Shown here in pieces: positions 28,146-37,408 of a stretch of 64,000 nt of DNA. Position numbers and translations under genes: made by a program. Within the stretch, counting starts at the first letter, position 1; every line of letters begins with the position of its first letter. The DNA comes from UMGS1519 sp050951095 (lineage in GTDB: Bacteria; Actinomycetota; Coriobacteriia; Coriobacteriales; Eggerthellaceae), in contig JBMNIQ010000005.1 of assembly GCA_050951095.1 (NCBI GenBank), forward strand, positions 558,001-622,000. The letters run 5' to 3'. The notes under the pieces were generated by a model. It had not been told where the DNA came from. It ran no database searches and saw only the letters and a program-made list of their open reading frames with translations.

Positions 28146-28910
28146 TTAAGAAAGCACGTTATGCAGGTCCTGCATCATGCGCTTTGCCTGCTTGACGTCT
28201 ACCTGGCCGGGGGCGGAGGCATCTTCGAGCGCGCAGAACGTCAGCGCGCTGCCGAACAGCTCGCCGGAAAGGCGGGAGATGCTGCCGTCGCGGCCCATGG
28301 CCATGGTCAGCAGCGGGCCGTTGAAATGCAGGCGGGAAACCTCCTCGGTGGCTCCCAGCAGCTTCAGCGTGTCGGCGGCATTCTGCGCCATGACGGCGAT
28401 CTTCGGAATGTCGGCGCCCAGATCGGCGAAGTGCGTAAGCAGGTTCACCATCCATTCCTGGGAGGGCGTTCCGGCGAAGTTGTGGTAGCTGATGACCGTT
28501 TTCACGCCATGCGCCCGCGCGCAGTTCACCAAATCGATCACGGCGGCATCGCCGATCCAGGATTCGATGTCCACGAGGTCGATGGCTTCGGCTTCGATGA
28601 CGGCCTTGTTCAGCTCCACGTACTTCTCAACGGGGAACGTGAGCTGGCCGCCCTGGCTTTCGGAACGGAACGTGAACAGCAGTGGATTGTCGGGAAGGGC
28701 CGCGGCAAGCTTCTTGCTTCCTTCGGCAACCTTCGCAGGATCGTTCACGTCATTCGAGAAGTCGATTCGCCATTCGTAGCAGTCAACGCCGACTTCCTTG
28801 CCCTTCTCGATGGTGGCAAGCGCTCCTTCGACATCGGGATCCATGACGGAGATGATGGTCTTCGGCAGACCTTCGCCAATGGTCATTCCCTTGATTTCCA
28901 ACGGTTGCAT
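28146..28910 (-). CDS. aroD: 3-dehydroquinate dehydratase, type I
   Basis: 254 aa, typical for type I. It dehydrates 3-dehydroquinate to 3-dehydroshikimate through a Schiff base. The general-base His is in ISYHNFAGTP, the imine Lys in IPKIAVMAQ; CYEWRIDF and LLFTFRSESQGG form the barrel. The start is Met 28908-28910 (MQPLEIKG) after GGAAGGAGC; the longer frame adds an unrelated basic leader. First gene of the aroD-aroE pair. The 278-nt spacer to the divergent YigZ gene should hold both promoters; none is strong by eye. Confidence 0.93.
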   Translation of the reverse strand: MQPLEIKGMTIGEGLPKTIISVMDPDVEGALATIEKGKEVGVDCYEWRIDFSNDVNDPAKVAEGSKKLAAALPDNPLLFTFRSESQGGQLTFPVEKYVELNKAVIEAEAIDLVDIESWIGDAAVIDLVNCARAHGVKTVISYHNFAGTPSQEWMVNLLTHFADLGADIPKIAVMAQNAADTLKLLGATEEVSRLHFNGPLLTMAMGRDGSISRLSGELFGSALTFCALEDASAPGQVDVKQAKRMMQDLHNVLS

Positions 28911-29188
28911 CCGCTGCTCCTTCCATTGAGCCCTATCGCAGGCATGTTCCGTTTCCTCACCGTTTATCTTAGGAACTCTCCCTGGTTGCAGCCAATATAA
29001 TTCTTTGATTTGTTCTTTCGTTTTTCGTATAAAGGGCGGCTTCGCTTGCACGACCCCTTCTTGACCTTGTACGCGCGCCGGCATCGGGCAATTCGAGACT
29101 GCCGGTGCGCTACAATGAACGGCATCGGAAGCGCATCGGGCGCTTCGAAAGTTTGAAACCTCGACAAGGACGGGTTGTTGGTAAACGG

Positions 29189-29824
29189 ATGGCGCAGGAA
29201 TCCTATATCACCATTCAAGGCGAATCCGTGGGGGAGTACGAAGAGAAGAAGAGCCGGTTCATCGGTCGCATTCGCCATGTGGAAACGGAGCAGGATGCGC
29301 TTTCTTTCATCCAACAGGTCCGTGCCGACAATCCTCTGGCGCGCCATAACGTCTACGCCTATGTGCTGCGGCAGAAGAACCGTGTGCGCTATTCCGACGA
29401 CGGCGAGCCCCAGAAGACGGCCGGCGTGCCCACTCTGAACGTTTTACAGCATGCCGGTCTGTTCGATGTCGTCTGTGTCGTCACGCGGTACTTCGGCGGT
29501 ACGTTGCTCGGTACCGGCGGGCTGGTGCGGGCATACACCTCAGCGACGCAGGATGCGCTCAGGCATGCGCAGCTGGCAAAGATGGCGCTTTGCTGCGATG
29601 TCGAAGTGGTTGTGGAATATTCGGACTTCGACCCGCTCGCGCATTGGCTGGACCAGCGTCAGATTCCCGTGACATCAACCACATACACGGATGTCGTCAC
29701 CTTGACGGTCCGTTGCCTGGCATCCGATGCGGACGAAACGTGCAAGGCAATCGATGATTTCTGCCAGGGCCGGGCGCTTATGCAGGCGGGCGACGCCCTG
29801 TTCATGCCCGTTCCCCTTTCTTGA
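29189..29824 (+). CDS. YigZ/IMPACT-family protein
   Basis: 211 aa. The N-terminal UPF0029 domain has KKSRFIGRIRHV, NVYAYVLR, YSDDGEPQKTAGVPTL and VTRYFGGTLLGTGGLVRAY, all signature blocks of the family; the C-terminal ferredoxin-like domain is less conserved. The family is widespread; bacterial YigZ is linked loosely to translation control but has no proven reaction. The start is set at ATG 29189 by similarity; it lacks a good ribosome site. Confidence 0.88.
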   Translation: MAQESYITIQGESVGEYEEKKSRFIGRIRHVETEQDALSFIQQVRADNPLARHNVYAYVLRQKNRVRYSDDGEPQKTAGVPTLNVLQHAGLFDVVCVVTRYFGGTLLGTGGLVRAYTSATQDALRHAQLAKMALCCDVEVVVEYSDFDPLAHWLDQRQIPVTSTTYTDVVTLTVRCLASDADETCKAIDDFCQGRALMQAGDALFMPVPLS

Positions 29825-29994
29825 TGCGCTCCGCTTGATGCTGCCGCCGATTTGCGGGCCGGCAACATCGTCCGTTCGTCGGAGCGTCGAAAAACGTTTG
29901 TAAAGTTGGTGTATATTTGTGCAGCTACGCGGTTTGCCGGCTATTCGGCATGCGCGTTCATCCCTTTTATCGGAATATACAGAGAGGAATAAAC

Positions 29995-31494
29995 ATGAGC
30001 GACAGTCTCATGGCGACCCTTGTCGATGTCACCGGCAACATCGACTCCATGATGTACACCTACTTGCTGGTGTTCTTGCTGGTGTTCTGCGCAATCTATT
30101 TCACGATTCGCACCAGAGGCGTTCAATTCCGTCTTATCAAGGACATGTTCACGCAGGTTGTGGAGAAGAAGCACGTTCCCGGCAAGCACTCCATCTCGTC
30201 GTTCCAGGCGCTGATGGTGTCTACGGCATCCCGCGTGGGAACCGGCAACATCGCCGGCGTTGCCGTGGCCATTGCCGCCGGCGGCCCCGGTGCCATCTTC
30301 TGGATGTGGCTCATGGCCTGCCTGGGCGCAGCTTCCGCATTCGTGGAATCCACGCTGGCGCAGATCTGGAAGGTCCGCGGCAAGGACGGCGAATTCCGCG
30401 GCGGCCCCGCCTACTACATCGAGCAGGCGCTGGGCAAGCGCGGCCTGGGCATCCTGTTCGCCGTGCTGCTCATCCTCTGCTATGCATACGGCTTCAACGG
30501 ATTGCAGGCGTACAACATGACCAGCGCTCTGCAGTATTACTTCTCCGATAGCGATGCTCAGATGGCTGCCATGGGTATCGGCATCATCACCGCGGCGTTC
30601 TTCGCTTTCGTGATTTTCGGCGGCTCGAAGATGATTTCGAACATCACGTCCATCGTCGTTCCCGTCATGGCCATCACGTACATCGCCCTGGCGCTGTTCG
30701 TGGTTTTCACGAACCTGAATGTCATGGGCTCCGTATTCTGGTTCATCAACACGTATGCGTTCGATTTCCAGTCCATCTTCGGCGGCTTCGCCGGATCCGT
30801 GTTCGTCATCGGCATCAAGCGCGGCCTGTATTCGAACGAGGCCGGCATGGGTTCCGCCCCGAACGCCGCTGCTACGGCCTCTGTTTCCCACCCCGTGAAG
30901 CAGGGCCTGGTGCAATCCCTGTCCGTGTACATCGACACGCTGTTGATCTGCACGTGCTCTGCGCTGATGATCATGGTGTTCTATGTGAAGGCAGGCGGTG
31001 TGGGCGATCTTACCGGCATGACGCTGGTACAGGCGGCCATCTCGAACGAGGTGGGCGAGGTCGGCATCCACTTCATCACGTTCGCCATCTGCGCCTTCGC
31101 CTTCTCGTCGCTGTTGGGCAATTACTTCTATGCCGAGGGCAACATCATGTTCATCACGAAGAGCAAGGCCGTGTTGACCATCTTCCGCGTTACGTGCCTG
31201 GCTGCCGTGTGGATGGGCTGTCTGTCCAGCTTCGACCTGGCATGGAACCTGGCGGACATCACCATGGGATTCATGGCCATAGAGAACCTGATTGTCATCC
31301 TGATCTTGGGCAAATGGGCCTTCAAGGCGCTGGAAGATTATGAACGTCAGCGCAAGAAGGGCGAAAACCCGGTATTCATCGCGAATCGCATCGAAGGCCT
31401 GCCGAAGACGGAATGCTGGCATATCGACCGCACGCACTTGGATACGGTCGGCAAACAGCCGGTAGTCGATTACGTAGACAAAGCGCTGAGCTAA
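29995..31494 (+). CDS. Sodium:alanine symporter, AGCS family
   Basis: 499 aa, about 11 membrane helices. It imports alanine or glycine with Na+. Family marks: FRLIKDMF, FQALMVSTASRVGTGNIAGVA, the GAIFWMWLMACLGAA stretch and GLYSNEAGMGSAPNAAATA. Start ATG follows AGAGAGGAATAAAC. Monocistronic, with a terminator downstream. The exact substrate cannot be told; amino acids are a plausible carbon and energy source for a ferredoxin-based fermenter. Confidence 0.93.
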   Translation: MSDSLMATLVDVTGNIDSMMYTYLLVFLLVFCAIYFTIRTRGVQFRLIKDMFTQVVEKKHVPGKHSISSFQALMVSTASRVGTGNIAGVAVAIAAGGPGAIFWMWLMACLGAASAFVESTLAQIWKVRGKDGEFRGGPAYYIEQALGKRGLGILFAVLLILCYAYGFNGLQAYNMTSALQYYFSDSDAQMAAMGIGIITAAFFAFVIFGGSKMISNITSIVVPVMAITYIALALFVVFTNLNVMGSVFWFINTYAFDFQSIFGGFAGSVFVIGIKRGLYSNEAGMGSAPNAAATASVSHPVKQGLVQSLSVYIDTLLICTCSALMIMVFYVKAGGVGDLTGMTLVQAAISNEVGEVGIHFITFAICAFAFSSLLGNYFYAEGNIMFITKSKAVLTIFRVTCLAAVWMGCLSSFDLAWNLADITMGFMAIENLIVILILGKWAFKALEDYERQRKKGENPVFIANRIEGLPKTECWHIDRTHLDTVGKQPVVDYVDKALS

Positions 31495-31520
31495 AACGCT
31501 TCGTCGAGGCGATAGTTACG

Positions 31521-31555
31521 AAAATGCGCTCCTGCCGAAAGGGGCGCATTTTTCG
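31521..31555 (+). terminator. Terminator of the AGCS gene
   Basis: 12-bp stem AAAATGCGCTCC/GGGGCGCATTTT (31521-31532 with 31541-31552, one G-T pair), 8-nt loop, T tract. Confidence 0.8.
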
Positions 31556-31611
31556 TATGCAGTGGGATTTCGCCCTTCAGGGGGCCTGGAGATTCGGGGA
31601 CAATAGCGGAT

Positions 31612-33039
31612 ATGGGAAAGAACAGCAAACAGAAGAAGTCGAATAGCCGTGCACATGCGGGGAAGCCGAAGGCGGCGCAGCGGAAGAATGCGCATCGCCG
31701 CAAGACTTCCGCGCCGGGCCGCGGGCAGCGTGCAGGTGCTTCCCGGAAGACGGCAGGAATGACGGCCGTCGGTAATTCGCCTCATTGGGATGAAACGGCA
31801 GAAGCGGCATTGCGTATCTGCCCGCACGCGCGCGAGTGCGGCGGATGCTCCCTTTTGGGCGTGCCGTATGCCGAACAGCTTCGGGAAAAGCAACAGCGCG
31901 TTGCCGCGTTGTTCGAAGACGAGGCGCCCGCAAATTGCCTGTTGGAGCCCATTGCCGGCATGGACGATCCGTTTGCCTTCCGCGACAAGATTGCCAGCCC
32001 GTTCGCGCCTGACCGGAAAGCCTTGCAGCATGCGCGGTCTCAGCAGAAGATACGTTCCGGTCGTCATACCGTGCCGATTGCCGGCATCCGGTGTGGGCTG
32101 TTTGCCGCGGGAACGCATCGCATTGTTCCCATCGATCGCTGCAAGGTAGAGCATCCTGCCGGCAGGTCCATCGTGAATGCCGTTCGCTCGCTCTGCGCGA
32201 AATTCGGCGTGGAGCCGTACGACGAGGATCGGCAGACCGGTTTTCTTCGCTATGTCGTTATCCGCGTCGGCCACGAAAGCGGCGAGATCCTTGTCACGCT
32301 TGTCACGGCGAAGGATGCTTTCCCGGGAGCGAAGAACTTCTGCCATGAGCTGGTCCGGCGCTGCCCCCAGGTCACCACCATCGTGCAGAATGTGAATCCG
32401 CAGGTCACGAATGCAATCTTGGGTACAACGGAGCGTACGCTCTATGGCCCCGGCTTCATATTGGACACGCTCTGCGGCTTGAGCTTCCGCATATCGTCGC
32501 GATCGTTCTACCAGGTGAATGCCCGGCAGACCGAGGTGCTGTATCGCATTGCCATGGGTTATGCGGGCTTGGATGAGTATGAGGCGCCGACGGTCATCGA
32601 TGCGTATTGCGGTACCGGAACCATCGGATTGGTTGCGGCTTCCACTGCTCCCGGCGCGCACGTCATCGGCGTAGATAAGGTGGCGTCTGCGATAGACGAC
32701 GCCCGCGGGAACGCCCGTCATAACGGGATCGGGAATGCGGAATTCGTGGCCGAAGATGCCGGTCCCTTCATGCGCCGTTTGGCATCCGATGGACAGAGCA
32801 TCGACGTGCTGTTCATGGATCCGCCGCGTGCCGGCTCTACGCCCGAGTTCATTCAGGCGGTTGGCGAGCTTGCACCGCATCGTGTGGTATATATTAGCTG
32901 CAATCCTGACACGCAGGTTCGGGATGTCCAGCAGTTGCAGCATCTGGGTTATATGCTCGAGCGCATGCGCCCCGTGGACATGTTCCCGCATACGGATCAT
33001 GTCGAGAACGTTGCCTTGTTGGTGCGGGTGGGGAAGTAG
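31612..33039 (+). CDS. RlmD/RumA-like rRNA (uracil-5-)-methyltransferase
   Basis: 475 aa. SAM-dependent C5 methylation of uracil in rRNA (or tRNA). The [4Fe-4S] cysteines are in CPHARECGGC, with a fourth in IDRCKVEH. The SAM motif is DAYCGTGTIGL, and the catalytic tail has MDPPRAG and the nucleophile in YISCNPDTQVRD. The first 50-60 residues are a Lys/Arg/Ser-rich disordered leader in place of a TRAM domain. The start could lie further in. The exact nucleotide target is unknown. Confidence 0.87.
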   Translation: MGKNSKQKKSNSRAHAGKPKAAQRKNAHRRKTSAPGRGQRAGASRKTAGMTAVGNSPHWDETAEAALRICPHARECGGCSLLGVPYAEQLREKQQRVAALFEDEAPANCLLEPIAGMDDPFAFRDKIASPFAPDRKALQHARSQQKIRSGRHTVPIAGIRCGLFAAGTHRIVPIDRCKVEHPAGRSIVNAVRSLCAKFGVEPYDEDRQTGFLRYVVIRVGHESGEILVTLVTAKDAFPGAKNFCHELVRRCPQVTTIVQNVNPQVTNAILGTTERTLYGPGFILDTLCGLSFRISSRSFYQVNARQTEVLYRIAMGYAGLDEYEAPTVIDAYCGTGTIGLVAASTAPGAHVIGVDKVASAIDDARGNARHNGIGNAEFVAEDAGPFMRRLASDGQSIDVLFMDPPRAGSTPEFIQAVGELAPHRVVYISCNPDTQVRDVQQLQHLGYMLERMRPVDMFPHTDHVENVALLVRVGK

Positions 33040-33113
33040 CAGACGAGAGCGTTGCGTGTCGTTGCCGCTGGCATGAAGCGCATGCATTTTAGGAACAACA
33101 TGGCGGGTCAGAT

Positions 33114-33866
33114 ATGATTTTGTACTTTTCAGCTACAGGCAACAGCAAATATGTAGCCGAGCGAATAGCAAGCGCATTCAACGATACTGCTCTTTCGATA
33201 GAACGCGCCGACACGACCATTGCTTTGGAAGATAACGAGATGCTCGGTATCGTGACGCCGGTAAACTGGTGGGAGCTTCCTGTTCTCACCCGTGAATTTC
33301 TGGAACAGTTGAAGGTCAGCAACAATCGCGACGCCTATACGTTCATCGTCACGACATACGGAACCACGCCGGGATGCACGTTCGACGATGCGCGGAAGAT
33401 TTTAGCGAAACGCGGTATTGCATTACGCGCTGGGTTCAGCGTGAAGATGCCCGACAATTGGACTCCCGTATTTGATCTGAGCGATCCGGAAAAGGTCAAT
33501 AAAATCAATGAGGAAGCTGAGACGTATATCGATGACGTCATAGGACATCTTCGCGACAGAGATACGGGTAACCATATGCAGCACAAGATGCCGTATGCGG
33601 TTAGGGTGTTTACGGACCCTCTACTCAACGCCGAGCGAAAAACGAAGAAGTTCTCAGTTGACGATAGCTGTATCGGATGCGGTCTCTGCGCAAAGCGATG
33701 CCCTGTTCACGCCATCAGGATCCAAGACGGGAAACCGGTATGGGTGAAGGGCGAGTGCGCCCTTTGTCTTCGCTGTCTGCACCATTGCCCGAAATTCGCT
33801 ATCCAATATGGCAATGGCAAGACGAGGCAACATGGGCAGTACACGAATCCCCATACACGGGTATGA
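33114..33866 (+). CDS. EFR1-family flavodoxin-ferredoxin fusion
   Basis: 250 aa. An N-terminal flavodoxin-like domain with FMN loop YFSATGNSKYVAE (residues 4-16) joins a C-terminal pair of [4Fe-4S] sites, CIGCGLCAKRCP and CALCLRCLHHCP. The architecture is that of EFR1 ferredoxins of anaerobes, small electron carriers of unknown partner. It is not in an operon with a recognisable oxidoreductase. The ribosome site (GGCGGG) is weak. Codon use and GC look lower than in neighbouring genes. Confidence 0.88.
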   Translation: MILYFSATGNSKYVAERIASAFNDTALSIERADTTIALEDNEMLGIVTPVNWWELPVLTREFLEQLKVSNNRDAYTFIVTTYGTTPGCTFDDARKILAKRGIALRAGFSVKMPDNWTPVFDLSDPEKVNKINEEAETYIDDVIGHLRDRDTGNHMQHKMPYAVRVFTDPLLNAERKTKKFSVDDSCIGCGLCAKRCPVHAIRIQDGKPVWVKGECALCLRCLHHCPKFAIQYGNGKTRQHGQYTNPHTRV

Positions 33867-33939
33867 CGCCTGAATTACCGCTATGCTCCATGAGGCTGCG
33901 CTTCCTGTGCACAGCGCTATTCCCTTGGATGCCGGGCTA

Positions 33940-34239
33940 TCAGTCGGCGTTCGGCAGGATCATCTCGAAGCCGTAGCAGCTCTTATCGAACCCGTAGTGC
34001 TCGTAGAGCTTATGCGCATTATTGCGCGGCATGCCGGAATTCAGGATGACGGCCTTGCAGCCCCTTTGCTTCGCCAGCTCCACAGCGTGGTCCATCATCT
34101 TGCCGCCGTATCCTTGGTGGCGCTTTCCCGCTATCGTGATGAGGCTGGATACGTAGCACGTCAGTCCGCACATCCAGAACGTGGGGAAGTAGTCGCCATG
34201 GCAGAATCCCGCATATTCGCCGTCGTCCATGAGGAGCAA
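33940..34239 (-). pseudogene. Truncated GNAT acetyltransferase, partial copy of the gene at 35.5 kb
   Basis: 99 residues. From LMDDGEYAGF to the end it matches the C-terminal two thirds of the GNAT protein at 35522-35959, with about a dozen substitutions. The first 50 residues are missing, replaced by an unrelated sequence with no good start. The acetyl-CoA loop KRHQGYGGKMM is still intact. It is probably a remnant of a duplication; the copies lie 1.6 kb apart in the same direction. Confidence 0.8.
33957..34238. repeat. Direct repeat, copy 1 of a ~280-nt duplication
   Basis: Corresponds base for base, without gaps by eye, to 35531-35812 with roughly twenty differences. The right border is sharp, at the codons for LMDD of the acetyltransferase; the left border is just inside its stop. 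Confidence 0.8.
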
Positions 34240-34681
34240 GGCAGCTGAAGGTCTGCGACCGCGGTTGTGCGAGAACGGCGTGCGGTATGCTGATTACGTC
34301 AGGCTGAGGTGCAAGGCAGACAAGCATAGAGAGAAATGCAGTCTCGCGCAGGGATAACTCGCTATTAGCAATGACAACCAGTTTTGTTTGCCCTTATAGC
34401 GACCGATGGTGCCATTGCTAATATAGGTCCGAGGCCTGAGCGAAATCTTGGTCTTGTTATTGCTATTTCCAGGTAAATGGTTGCTGTTCACGTATCGAAG
34501 CAAGAATGTGCGGAGGTACGGTATCTGAGCACACCCGGGTACGAGTTGGCACCATCCTGGATCAGAGCGAAATTTGCGTTGTCTCGTTTCAGATTCAGCT
34601 GTGATCTTCGCGCTTGTTGCGATTAGCGTAGGGCAGAACCCGTATCCCGATGCGTTGATTATCGATTGCGCTGCTTGAAGA
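34240..34681. other. AT-richer intergenic stretch without a convincing gene
   Basis: Between the truncated GNAT copy and the CPBP protease. Base composition is visibly lower in GC than the surroundings. A 144-codon minus-strand open frame crosses it, but it has no ribosome site or family resemblance and runs into the CPBP gene. It may be the remains of DNA inserted with the CPBP gene. Confidence 0.5.
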
Positions 34682-35362
34682 ATGGCGGGCAATATGAGTA
34701 ACAGACACAAGGTTGCTGTTGCAATCACCTATCTCGGCATGGGAATCATGGTTGCTCTGACGTGTACGCAGCTGTTTCCCTCGCTTCAATGGGCGGGCTT
34801 TGCGGTAGTGGTTGGCCTCGCTGGCTTCTTTATCGTCGAATCGGTAGCGGGCACACCGGCAAAGAAGTCTTCCCTTCGTTTCAGCACCATGCCTGACGAG
34901 CTGAAAAATCGTACGGTATGGCTTCTCATCGGGATATTGGCATGCCTACAGATTACATATGTCGTGGTCGGGAACCTCGTTTTCGGTCATGCATATATCG
35001 ATTACGATATGGGCAGAACATTTGCAGTCATGAACTCGGAGAGCATCGTTCAGTTGCTTGTTGTTCTTCCCGTGTCTGCATGGGGCGAAGAGATTGCGTG
35101 GCGCGGTTTTTTCCTGGGTCTCAAACCTCAGAAGGCACCATTCTGGGTGTGGGCCTTGCTCTCGTCAGTGCTTTTTGCCATTGGTCATGTGTCAACGCAT
35201 GCTGTCCCTCTTGTTATGTTCGGCATTAGCGGCAACTTCCTCTGTAGTCTGATACTGTGCCGTCTGTTTCTCGAAACGAACAATTGTATGATCAGCACTA
35301 TCGGTCATATTGTAGGAAACTACGCGGAGATACTATTTATCATGATGGTATTTTGGGGCTGA
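34682..35362 (+). CDS. CPBP-family (CAAX-like) intramembrane metalloprotease
   Basis: 226 aa, about 7 membrane helices. The three family motifs are present: WGEEIAWRGFF (EExxxR, Glu pair catalytic), FAIGHVS (FxxxH) and HIVGN (HxxxN/D). CPBP proteins cleave membrane substrates or protect against bacteriocins. Start ATG 34682 or 34694; neither has a strong ribosome site. It sits between two copies of a GNAT gene on lower-GC DNA, so it may be an acquired gene. Confidence 0.85.
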   Translation: MAGNMSNRHKVAVAITYLGMGIMVALTCTQLFPSLQWAGFAVVVGLAGFFIVESVAGTPAKKSSLRFSTMPDELKNRTVWLLIGILACLQITYVVVGNLVFGHAYIDYDMGRTFAVMNSESIVQLLVVLPVSAWGEEIAWRGFFLGLKPQKAPFWVWALLSSVLFAIGHVSTHAVPLVMFGISGNFLCSLILCRLFLETNNCMISTIGHIVGNYAEILFIMMVFWG

Positions 35363-35521
35363 GGCATCTTCATCCTTGCAGATGATGGCGCAGAGGCGGG
35401 CTTTGCCCTGTTCTTCCCTAACTTCGCACCGCATTTATCGATGAACGCTGCGCCCCTGTTTCCCGTTCGAAACGAATGGGGAGCGCGCGGCGTTATCTCG
35501 GTACAGGTGAAGTTGAAGCGG

Positions 35522-35959
35522 TTAGCGGGGGAGAATCATCTCGAACCCGTAGCAGCTCTTCTCGAACCCGTAGTGCTCGTAGAACGTATGCGCATCATTG
35601 CGCGGCATGCCGGAATCCAGGATGACGGCCTTGCAGCCCCTCTGCTTCGCCAGCCCCACAGCGTGGTCCATCATCTTGCCGCCGTATCCCTGGTGGCGCT
35701 TTCCCGCTATCGTGATGAGGCTGGATACGTAGCACGTCAATCCGCACATCCAGAACGTGGGGAAGTAGTCGCCGTGGCAGAATCCCACGTATTCGCCGTC
35801 GTCCATGAGGAAAAACGCGAAGCTGTTCGGGTCGCAGATCACCTCTTCGTAGACCGCCTTGGTGGGTGCCTCCTCGTAGGTGTTGTAGTCCCACAGCTTC
35901 TGGATGAAGTCGAATGCCGCGAGAAAATCCTCGGCCGTCGCATCTTTGAATTCGATCAT
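35522..35959 (-). CDS. GNAT-family N-acetyltransferase
   Basis: 145 aa, complete GNAT fold: N-terminal MIEFKDATAEDF, a beta-strand pair FAFFLMDDGEYVGFCHGDYF, the acetyl-CoA pyrophosphate loop AGKRHQGYGGKMMDHA and the C-terminal FYEHYGFEKSCYGFEMIL. It moves an acetyl group to an unknown amine. The 3' two thirds are duplicated at 33940-34239. Monocistronic by position. Confidence 0.9.
   Translation of the reverse strand: MIEFKDATAEDFLAAFDFIQKLWDYNTYEEAPTKAVYEEVICDPNSFAFFLMDDGEYVGFCHGDYFPTFWMCGLTCYVSSLITIAGKRHQGYGGKMMDHAVGLAKQRGCKAVILDSGMPRNDAHTFYEHYGFEKSCYGFEMILPR
35531..35812. repeat. Direct repeat, copy 2 of the ~280-nt duplication
   Basis: Intact-gene copy matching 33957-34238. Copies lie 1.57 kb apart and flank the CPBP gene. 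Confidence 0.8.
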
Positions 35960-36248
35960 CGCAATCCCCCCTATGGCGTGCCTGGCTGCATCCGTCGTCC
36001 CCCTTTCGACGTTGCTTGCCTTAGGAGGATGACCGGCGCATTATTTTCGGACCTATCACCGTTTCGCCCATAGTATCGACAGCATGTTTCATACTTATTT
36101 CTCGAATACTTAATGGGAATAGTTGTCAATTGTGCAGGTTCTTAGAATTGCTAAATTCCGAACGCTGAGCATCACAAGAACCCGTATGATGATGGAAGTG
36201 ATTTGGGATCACTGAGTTATTCAGTACCGCAACAGTGAGGAGACTGAT

Positions 36249-36812
36249 ATGGCAGACGATCGTTACGCTAAGTTGGGCGAAAAGATTGCGGGCACGAAGA
36301 CGGAGCAGAACCTGTGGGCCGCGTTCGCAGGCGAATCTCAGGCACGCAACAAGTACACCTACTTTGCCTCCAAGGCTAAGAAGGATGGGTACGTGCAGAT
36401 TTCCAAGATCTTCGAGGAAACCGCGAACAACGAGAAAGAGCATGCCAAGATCTGGTTCAAGATCCTGGGCGGCATCAACTCCACGGAGCAGAACCTGAAG
36501 GATGCTGCCGACGGCGAGGCCTACGAGTGGACCGATATGTATCCTACGTTCGCCAAGGAGGCGCGCGAAGAGGGTCTGACCGAGATCGCCGCTCTGTTCG
36601 ATATGGTCGGTGCCATCGAGAAGCATCATGAAGAGCGCTATAAGCAGCTGCTGAAGAACGTCCAGGACGACATCGTGTTCTCGCGCGATGGCGACAAGAT
36701 CTGGATCTGCTCGAACTGCGGCCATGTTGTCGTGGGACCGAAGGCCCCGGGCGTCTGCCCCGTGTGCAACCATCCGCAGTCTTACTTCGAACTGAAGGCT
36801 GACAACTACTAA
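36249..36812 (+). CDS. Rubrerythrin
   Basis: 187 aa. A diiron four-helix domain with ligand motifs GESQARNKY and ETANNEKEHAK, later DMVGAIEKHHEERY, is followed by a rubredoxin domain, CSNCGHVV...CPVCNHP. It reduces hydrogen peroxide with electrons from a rubredoxin-like donor and protects anaerobes from oxygen. Start ATG after GAGGAG. Monocistronic with a strong terminator. The 289-nt upstream spacer is AT-rich, but I could not assign a promoter or PerR box with confidence. Confidence 0.95.
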   Translation: MADDRYAKLGEKIAGTKTEQNLWAAFAGESQARNKYTYFASKAKKDGYVQISKIFEETANNEKEHAKIWFKILGGINSTEQNLKDAADGEAYEWTDMYPTFAKEAREEGLTEIAALFDMVGAIEKHHEERYKQLLKNVQDDIVFSRDGDKIWICSNCGHVVVGPKAPGVCPVCNHPQSYFELKADNY

Positions 36813-36843
36813 GATCTGCTGCGCGTTAACAGCACGCTATCGG

Positions 36844-36868
36844 GCGGCCCGGAAACGGGCCGCTTTTT
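36844..36868 (+). terminator. Terminator of rubrerythrin
   Basis: 8-bp stem GCGGCCCG/CGGGCCGC, GAAA loop, TTTTT. Confidence 0.9.
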
Positions 36869-36891
36869 CATTCATAAAAGGGGCTGCGAAT

Positions 36892-37344
36892 ATGGCGGAG
36901 CACGATTTATCTCGGTTTCTGGACGCCCAAGAACGCGATTACGAGACTGCGTTGGGTGAGATTCGCGCGGGTCGGAAGCGAACGCATTGGATGTGGTATA
37001 TCTTTCCCCAGATCGATGGACTGGGCCGTACGCCCACTGCCAGGTACTATGCCATCAAGGACCTGGGGGAGGCGCGGGCATATCTCGCTCACCCGGTTCT
37101 CGGCCCGCGTTTGCTTGAAATCTCGCAAGCTCTCCTTGCTCTTCGGGAATCCGACCCGCATCGGATCTTCGGCAGTCCGGATGATTTGAAGCTGTGTTCG
37201 TGCATGACGCTGTTCGAAACGGCAGATGCCCAACAGCCGGTATTTCGCCGCGTTTTAGAGAAGTACTACAACGGCCGTCGAGATGATAAAACGTTGCATA
37301 TCCTGGAATCGCAGGAAGATAATCAGGCAAATCGTGTAAGATAG
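36892..37344 (+). CDS. DUF1810-family protein
   Basis: 150 aa, soluble. It matches DUF1810: DLSRFLDAQ at the start, THWMWYIFPQ, GLGRTPTARYYAI, AYLAHPVLGPRL and FGSPDDLKLCSCMTLF. No function is established for the family. ATG follows AAAAGGGG. Single gene between two terminators. Confidence 0.88.
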   Translation: MAEHDLSRFLDAQERDYETALGEIRAGRKRTHWMWYIFPQIDGLGRTPTARYYAIKDLGEARAYLAHPVLGPRLLEISQALLALRESDPHRIFGSPDDLKLCSCMTLFETADAQQPVFRRVLEKYYNGRRDDKTLHILESQEDNQANRVR

Positions 37345-37346
37345 CG

Positions 37347-37378
37347 GAACGGTACCGCATATTGCGGGCCGTTTTTTA
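37347..37378 (+). terminator. Terminator of the DUF1810 gene
   Basis: Imperfect stem ACGG-CCGCA/TGCGG-CCGT (37349-37359 with 37363-37372), loop TAT, six T. Confidence 0.75.
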
Positions 37379-37408
37379 TTTCCTAAATTGAAGGAGGCTG
37401 CTGGTACC

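Noticed and set aside
34294..34728. A 144-codon minus-strand frame with one hydrophobic segment
   Set aside because: No ribosome site, overlaps the CPBP start, no family; AT-richer spacer.
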